This document shows, one piece after another, positions 6,246 to 6,328 of a stretch of DNA of 6,328 nucleotides. The stretch lies in NCBI GenBank assembly GCA_027056615.1, contig JALUKJ010000444.1, positions 1 through 6,328 of the forward strand, written 5' to 3'. Source of the DNA: Campylobacteraceae bacterium. Lineage in GTDB: Bacteria > Campylobacterota > Campylobacteria > Campylobacterales > Sulfurovaceae. The translations under genes were made by a program, and so were the position numbers. Every line of letters starts with the position of its first letter. The stretch's first letter is position 1. The notes under the pieces are model-generated. The model did not search any database. It saw only the letters and a program-made list of their open reading frames with translations, and was not told where the DNA came from.

Positions 6246-6328
6246 TTACTTTTTATAGACAAGCGTTACCCACTCATCCTTTTGTTTTCTCTCAAGCAAC
6301 TCTAAGTCAGCATACTGCTCAACCACTT
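6246..6328 (-). CDS. prmA: Ribosomal protein L11 methyltransferase, C-terminal fragment (cut by window edge)
   Basis: Only the last 26 codons and a TAA stop are inside the window; the gene continues past the right edge. The peptide ends ERKQKDEWVTLVYKK, which matches the typical end of PrmA, where an E/K-rich stretch is followed by a W-x-T/A-L-V strand that closes the class I methyltransferase fold. PrmA trimethylates ribosomal protein L11 in the cytoplasm using S-adenosylmethionine. Its position fits: in Campylobacterota such as Helicobacter and Campylobacter prmA lies directly upstream of ftsH, and here the gap to the ftsH start is 26 nt on the same strand, suggesting one transcript. The catalytic part is not visible, so the name rests on the C-terminal peptide and the neighbour. 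Confidence 0.82.
   Translation of the reverse strand, partial: VVEQYADLELLERKQKDEWVTLVYKK

Noticed and set aside
1..6328. CRISPR array, tRNA or rRNA genes, insertion sequence
   Set aside because: No regularly spaced repeats, no cloverleaf or rRNA-like stretch, and no transposase motif were seen by eye on either strand.

Overview
The window is AT-rich and every supported gene lies on the minus strand. The proteins point to a member of the Campylobacterota (formerly Epsilonproteobacteria). The evidence is the prmA-ftsH gene pair, the Asn-rich N-terminus of FtsH, strong AT bias with TATAAT-like -10 boxes and no clear -35 boxes, and short AT-rich intergenic gaps. I can place it to phylum only; a free-living sulfur or hydrogen oxidiser such as the Sulfurimonas/Sulfurovum group is a guess.

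Reading in the direction of transcription (high to low coordinates), the window opens with the last 26 codons of prmA (ribosomal protein L11 methyltransferase). Next comes ftsH (membrane AAA+ zinc protease), then a class I SAM-dependent methyltransferase whose start codon overlaps the ftsH stop by 8 nt. A promoter overlapping the methyltransferase stop codon then serves a 51-residue secreted or periplasmic small protein, which ends at a weak terminator.

A separate transcription unit follows. A promoter at about 3438 leads into a 23-codon leader ORF with a strong Shine-Dalgarno and five consecutive leucine codons. A perfect-palindrome hairpin with a six-U tract comes next, then a second small hairpin, then leuA (2-isopropylmalate synthase, first step of leucine biosynthesis). 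This is the layout of a leucine transcription attenuator and is the most interesting item in the window. I could not find a convincing classical antiterminator. Instead, the leader's own ribosome-binding site is complementary to its leucine codons.

After leuA comes a very AT-rich 276-nt gap holding the promoter of the last gene, a 380-residue cytoplasmic TPR protein of unknown role. That gene ends in a strong intrinsic terminator (12-bp stem, U7). Beyond it, a GC-rich palindrome with arms CTCGTTCCCA/TGGGAACGAG stands out from the AT-rich surroundings and looks like a REP-type mobile palindrome. The first 137 bases hold no gene I can support.
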